6,137 bases of DNA from SFWF01 sp045636705 (GTDB lineage Bacteria; Bacillota; Clostridia; Oscillospirales; Acutalibacteraceae). The notes below the pieces were generated by a model that was given only the letters and a program-made list of their open reading frames with translations, was not told the DNA's origin and did no database searches. The translations under genes were made by a program, and so were the position numbers. Of the stretch, positions 4,004-6,137 are shown in pieces. Position 1 is the first letter of the stretch. The number at the start of each line of letters is the position of its first letter. The stretch lies in the NCBI GenBank assembly GCA_045636705.1, contig JAZTYA010000019.1, positions 1 through 6,137 of the forward strand, written 5' to 3'.

Positions 4004-5341
4004 ATGAATTTTTGTTCTAACCCTAGCGATTTAAGAATTACAGATATGCGTTTTGTAGATATCGACGGCGCACCCAAAAGATGCACCATCCTTCGAATTG
4101 ACACAAACCAAGGAATAAGCGGTTTTGGTGAGGTGCGCGATGCATCCTCAAAAACCTACGCGCTTATGCTTAAAAGCAGAATATTAGGAGAAAACCCCTG
4201 TAACGTTGATAAAATTTTCCGCAAGATTAAGCAGTTTGGCGGTCCTTCCCGTCAAGGTGGCGGCGTTTCGGGAATTGAAATTGCCCTTTGGGATTTAGCT
4301 GGAAAGGCATACGGAGTACCCTTATACCAACTTTTAGGCGGAAAGTTCCGTGACGAAGTTCGTGTTTACTGCGATACCGACATTGACGGCAAGCACACAG
4401 GTCACGATATGGGACTAGCACTAAAAAAGAGAATGGATATGGGCTTTACCTTCTTAAAGATGGACCTAGGTATCGGTCTTTTACTTGATGAACCGGGTAC
4501 ACTCAATGCGCCTTTAGGCTTTATTGAGGATATGAAAAAGTATGCTTCGCATATTCTTAACGTTCAGGGCGGCTCGGTTACTGCTGATATGGTAAAGCAT
4601 CAAAAGAGCTATTCTATCGTTACAACCGCTCATCCTCATACAGGCATTCATCTAACCGAAAAGGGTCTTGATTACCTCGAAAATTATGTTAAAGAGGCAA
4701 GAGAGGTTATCGGCTACGAGGTTCCTCTTGCTATTGACCACTTTGGTCATATCTGCGTTGAGGATTGCATCCGTTTTGCTCGCAGAATGGAGCCCTATAA
4801 CCTTGCTTGGATTGAGGATATGGTTCCTTGGATGTACACAGACCAATACGTAAGACTTAAAAATTCCACAACTATCCCTGTTTGCACAGGCGAAGATATA
4901 TATCTTAAAGAGGGCTTTGAAACCCTCATTAAAGCGGGTGGCGTTTCGGTAATCCATCCCGACATTTTAACCTGCGGTGGCGCATTGGAACTTAAGAAAA
5001 TTGCCGATATAGCAGACGAGCACGGCGTTGCTACCGCTATTCACATGGCAGAAAGCCCCGTGGCTTGCCTTGCGGCAGTTCATACTGCTGCAGCTATGCA
5101 TAACGTTTTAGCGCTTGAGTTCCACTCGGTTGACGTTCCTTGGTGGGCAGATATGGTAAAGGGAATTGATAATCCTATATTCAAAGACGGATTTATCAAG
5201 GTTCCCGAAAAGCCGGGTCTAGGCTTCGATGACATTAACGAAGAGGTTTTAAGAGAGCATATTAATCCAAACATCCCGGGTTACTTTGAACCTACAGATG
5301 AATGGAACAAGGAATTTTCAAACGATAGAATTTGGAGCTAA
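4004..5341 (+). CDS. Enolase-superfamily enzyme, mandelate racemase type (probable sugar-acid dehydratase or cycloisomerase)
   Basis: A 445-residue protein from ATG at 4004, with GAGGTG 6 nt upstream; the open frame extends to 3905 but that region is promoter. Residues ~10-125 form the capping domain (SGIEIALWDLAGK, PLYQLLGG). The barrel has the three metal-ligand positions: D245 (LAIDHFGH), E271 (LAWIED) and E297 (CTGEDIY). D320 (IHPDI) and H347 (AIHMAESP) fit the His-Asp dyad of the mandelate racemase subgroup, with E372 (ALEFHSVD) at strand 8. At strand 2 the motif is K152-M-D154 rather than the usual KxK. About 85 residues lie between that motif and D245, much more than in typical members, which explains the length over the usual 370-400. 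Members abstract a proton alpha to a carboxylate, usually dehydrating or isomerising sugar acids; no signal peptide, so cytosolic. It is the first gene of an operon with a GH10-like enzyme. Substrate unknown. Confidence 0.88.
   Translation: MNFCSNPSDLRITDMRFVDIDGAPKRCTILRIDTNQGISGFGEVRDASSKTYALMLKSRILGENPCNVDKIFRKIKQFGGPSRQGGGVSGIEIALWDLAGKAYGVPLYQLLGGKFRDEVRVYCDTDIDGKHTGHDMGLALKKRMDMGFTFLKMDLGIGLLLDEPGTLNAPLGFIEDMKKYASHILNVQGGSVTADMVKHQKSYSIVTTAHPHTGIHLTEKGLDYLENYVKEAREVIGYEVPLAIDHFGHICVEDCIRFARRMEPYNLAWIEDMVPWMYTDQYVRLKNSTTIPVCTGEDIYLKEGFETLIKAGGVSVIHPDILTCGGALELKKIADIADEHGVATAIHMAESPVACLAAVHTAAAMHNVLALEFHSVDVPWWADMVKGIDNPIFKDGFIKVPEKPGLGFDDINEEVLREHINPNIPGYFEPTDEWNKEFSNDRIWS
5334..5337 (+). 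promoter_or_regulatory. Ribosome binding site of the GH10-like gene inside the upstream gene's end
   Basis: GGAG lies in the last codons of the enolase-superfamily gene, 8 nt before GTG at 5346. With a 4-bp gap between stop and start this suggests translational coupling. Confidence 0.7.
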
Positions 5342-5345
5342 AAAC

Positions 5346-6137
5346 GTGAGAAGAGAAGTCGTATTAGAGTTCTTTGATAGATTTTACCCACAGTTCGAGC
5401 AAAAAATAAACGACGGAATTGAAAAGTACAGAAAAGGCGATTTCACCCTTTCTTTTGGCGATGCCAAAATCGAAAAGATAGAATTGACCCAAAAGACCCA
5501 TGACTTTCAGTTTGGTTGCAACGCTTTTATGCTTGAAAGCTTTGAAACACGCGAAAAAGAGCAGGTTTATAAGGATAAATTTGCAAAGGTGTTTAATCTG
5601 GCGGTTGTCCCTTTCTATTGGTCCGATTTAGAGCCCAAGGAGGGAGAACTTCGCTTCCGCAAGGATAGCGAAAACATCTATCGTCGTCCTGCTCCCGATA
5701 TTGTTTTAGACTTTTGCCGTGAGTACGACTTAGAACCTAAGGGACATTGTCTTTTGTGGCACAATTTTGTACCTTCTTGGCTCTCTAAATATAGCACCGA
5801 AGACAGAAAACGCTTAATTGAAAAAAGATTTAAGGAAATAGCAGAAGAATATTCGGATAAAATTCCGTCATTCGACGTTATAAACGAATCTGCGAGTTGC
5901 TATTGGTATGGCAAGCAGAGTCTATTTGACGGCTATGATGAGTTTGCCTTGGATATGGGCGCTAAGTATTTCAAAAACAACGAGAAGATTGTTAACGAAA
6001 CCAACGGCGCTATTTGGGAGGACTTCCATTCGGGCAAATATGACCCCTTTAACGCTCAACTTAAGGAAATTATCTCTAAAGGTAAAGAGTTTGATGGCAT
6101 CGGTATTCAGTACCACATATTTGCGCTCGAAGAAACC
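5346..6137 (+). CDS. GH10-like glycoside hydrolase (endo-1,4-beta-xylanase family), N-terminal part
   Basis: The frame starts at GTG 5346 and is open to the window edge (264 residues), so the C-terminus is missing. Residues 1-60 form a leader region ending in KTHDFQFGCNAFMLESF, a segment seen ahead of the barrel in a subset of GH10-like proteins. GH10 landmarks follow: FYWSDLEPKEGE (90-101, the family's KWxxxEPxxG), KGHCLLWHNFVPSW (132-145) and FDVINES (176-182), with E181 as the expected acid/base; then a NETN segment (217-220) and IGIQYHI (252-258). The nucleophile Glu lies beyond the edge. Canonical GH10 enzymes hydrolyse beta-1,4-xylan or xylo-oligosaccharides. There is no signal peptide (start MRREVVLEFF), so it probably acts in the cytosol on imported oligosaccharides. 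It is 4 bp behind the enolase-superfamily gene and shares its promoter. Specificity for xylan is not proven. Confidence 0.88.
   Translation, partial: MRREVVLEFFDRFYPQFEQKINDGIEKYRKGDFTLSFGDAKIEKIELTQKTHDFQFGCNAFMLESFETREKEQVYKDKFAKVFNLAVVPFYWSDLEPKEGELRFRKDSENIYRRPAPDIVLDFCREYDLEPKGHCLLWHNFVPSWLSKYSTEDRKRLIEKRFKEIAEEYSDKIPSFDVINESASCYWYGKQSLFDGYDEFALDMGAKYFKNNEKIVNETNGAIWEDFHSGKYDPFNAQLKEIISKGKEFDGIGIQYHIFALEET

Noticed and set aside
4227..5274. Several 60-100 codon open frames on both strands inside the enolase-superfamily gene
   Set aside because: Shadows of the coding frame with no ribosome binding sites or recognisable domains.
5922..6116. Minus-strand open frame inside the GH10-like gene
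   Set aside because: Antisense shadow of a frame carrying GH10 motifs.

Overview
The window looks like a piece of an AT-rich Firmicutes genome, most likely an uncultured gut Clostridia (Oscillospiraceae/Lachnospiraceae-like). This is inferred from near-consensus sigma-A promoters, strong GAGGTG-type ribosome binding sites, GNRA-capped intrinsic terminators, a CCA-encoded tRNA, and a secreted-type protein of tandem Ig-like repeats ending in an Fn3-like domain. No marker gene allows a species call.

Layout: (1) 3-1280 (+) is the 3' part of a large surface or secreted repeat protein with 77-residue Ig-like repeats. It is followed by two back-to-back terminators, 1285-1351, shared with (2) a convergent gene of unknown function at 1364-2113 (-). 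(3) A 100-bp divergent promoter region (2140-2240) carries two perfect TTGACA-N17-TATAAT promoters, one for the unknown gene and one for tRNA-Leu(CAG) at 2241-2326. (4) 2327-2526 has no credible protein gene. It is a run of four hairpins: two tandem terminators behind the tRNA, a long nested stem (2423-2496) I cannot assign, and a bidirectional terminator. (5) 2552-2959 (-) is a small three-helix membrane protein of unknown function. (6) 2960-3105 is intergenic and holds that gene's promoter, plus two hairpins ending in a plus-strand T-run that do not belong to any visible plus-strand gene.

(7) 3106-6137 is the functional core. An AraC-family regulator (-) is divergent from a two-gene operon (+): a mandelate-racemase-type enolase-superfamily enzyme (4004-5341), then, after 4 bp, a GH10-like glycoside hydrolase without a signal peptide (5346 to the window edge). 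The 130-bp region between regulator and operon holds three direct repeats of TTWNTATCRAAAA type with a 21-22 bp period, as expected for AraC-family binding sites. The likely reading is a locally regulated module for intracellular breakdown of an imported oligosaccharide and of a derived sugar acid. The substrate is not identifiable from sequence alone.

The most unusual items are the AraC-type operator array, the nested-hairpin element at 2423-2496, the plus-strand terminator-like element at 3035-3104 lying between two minus-strand genes, and the unusual active-site features of the enolase-superfamily protein. No CRISPR array, insertion sequence, integrase or defence system is visible.
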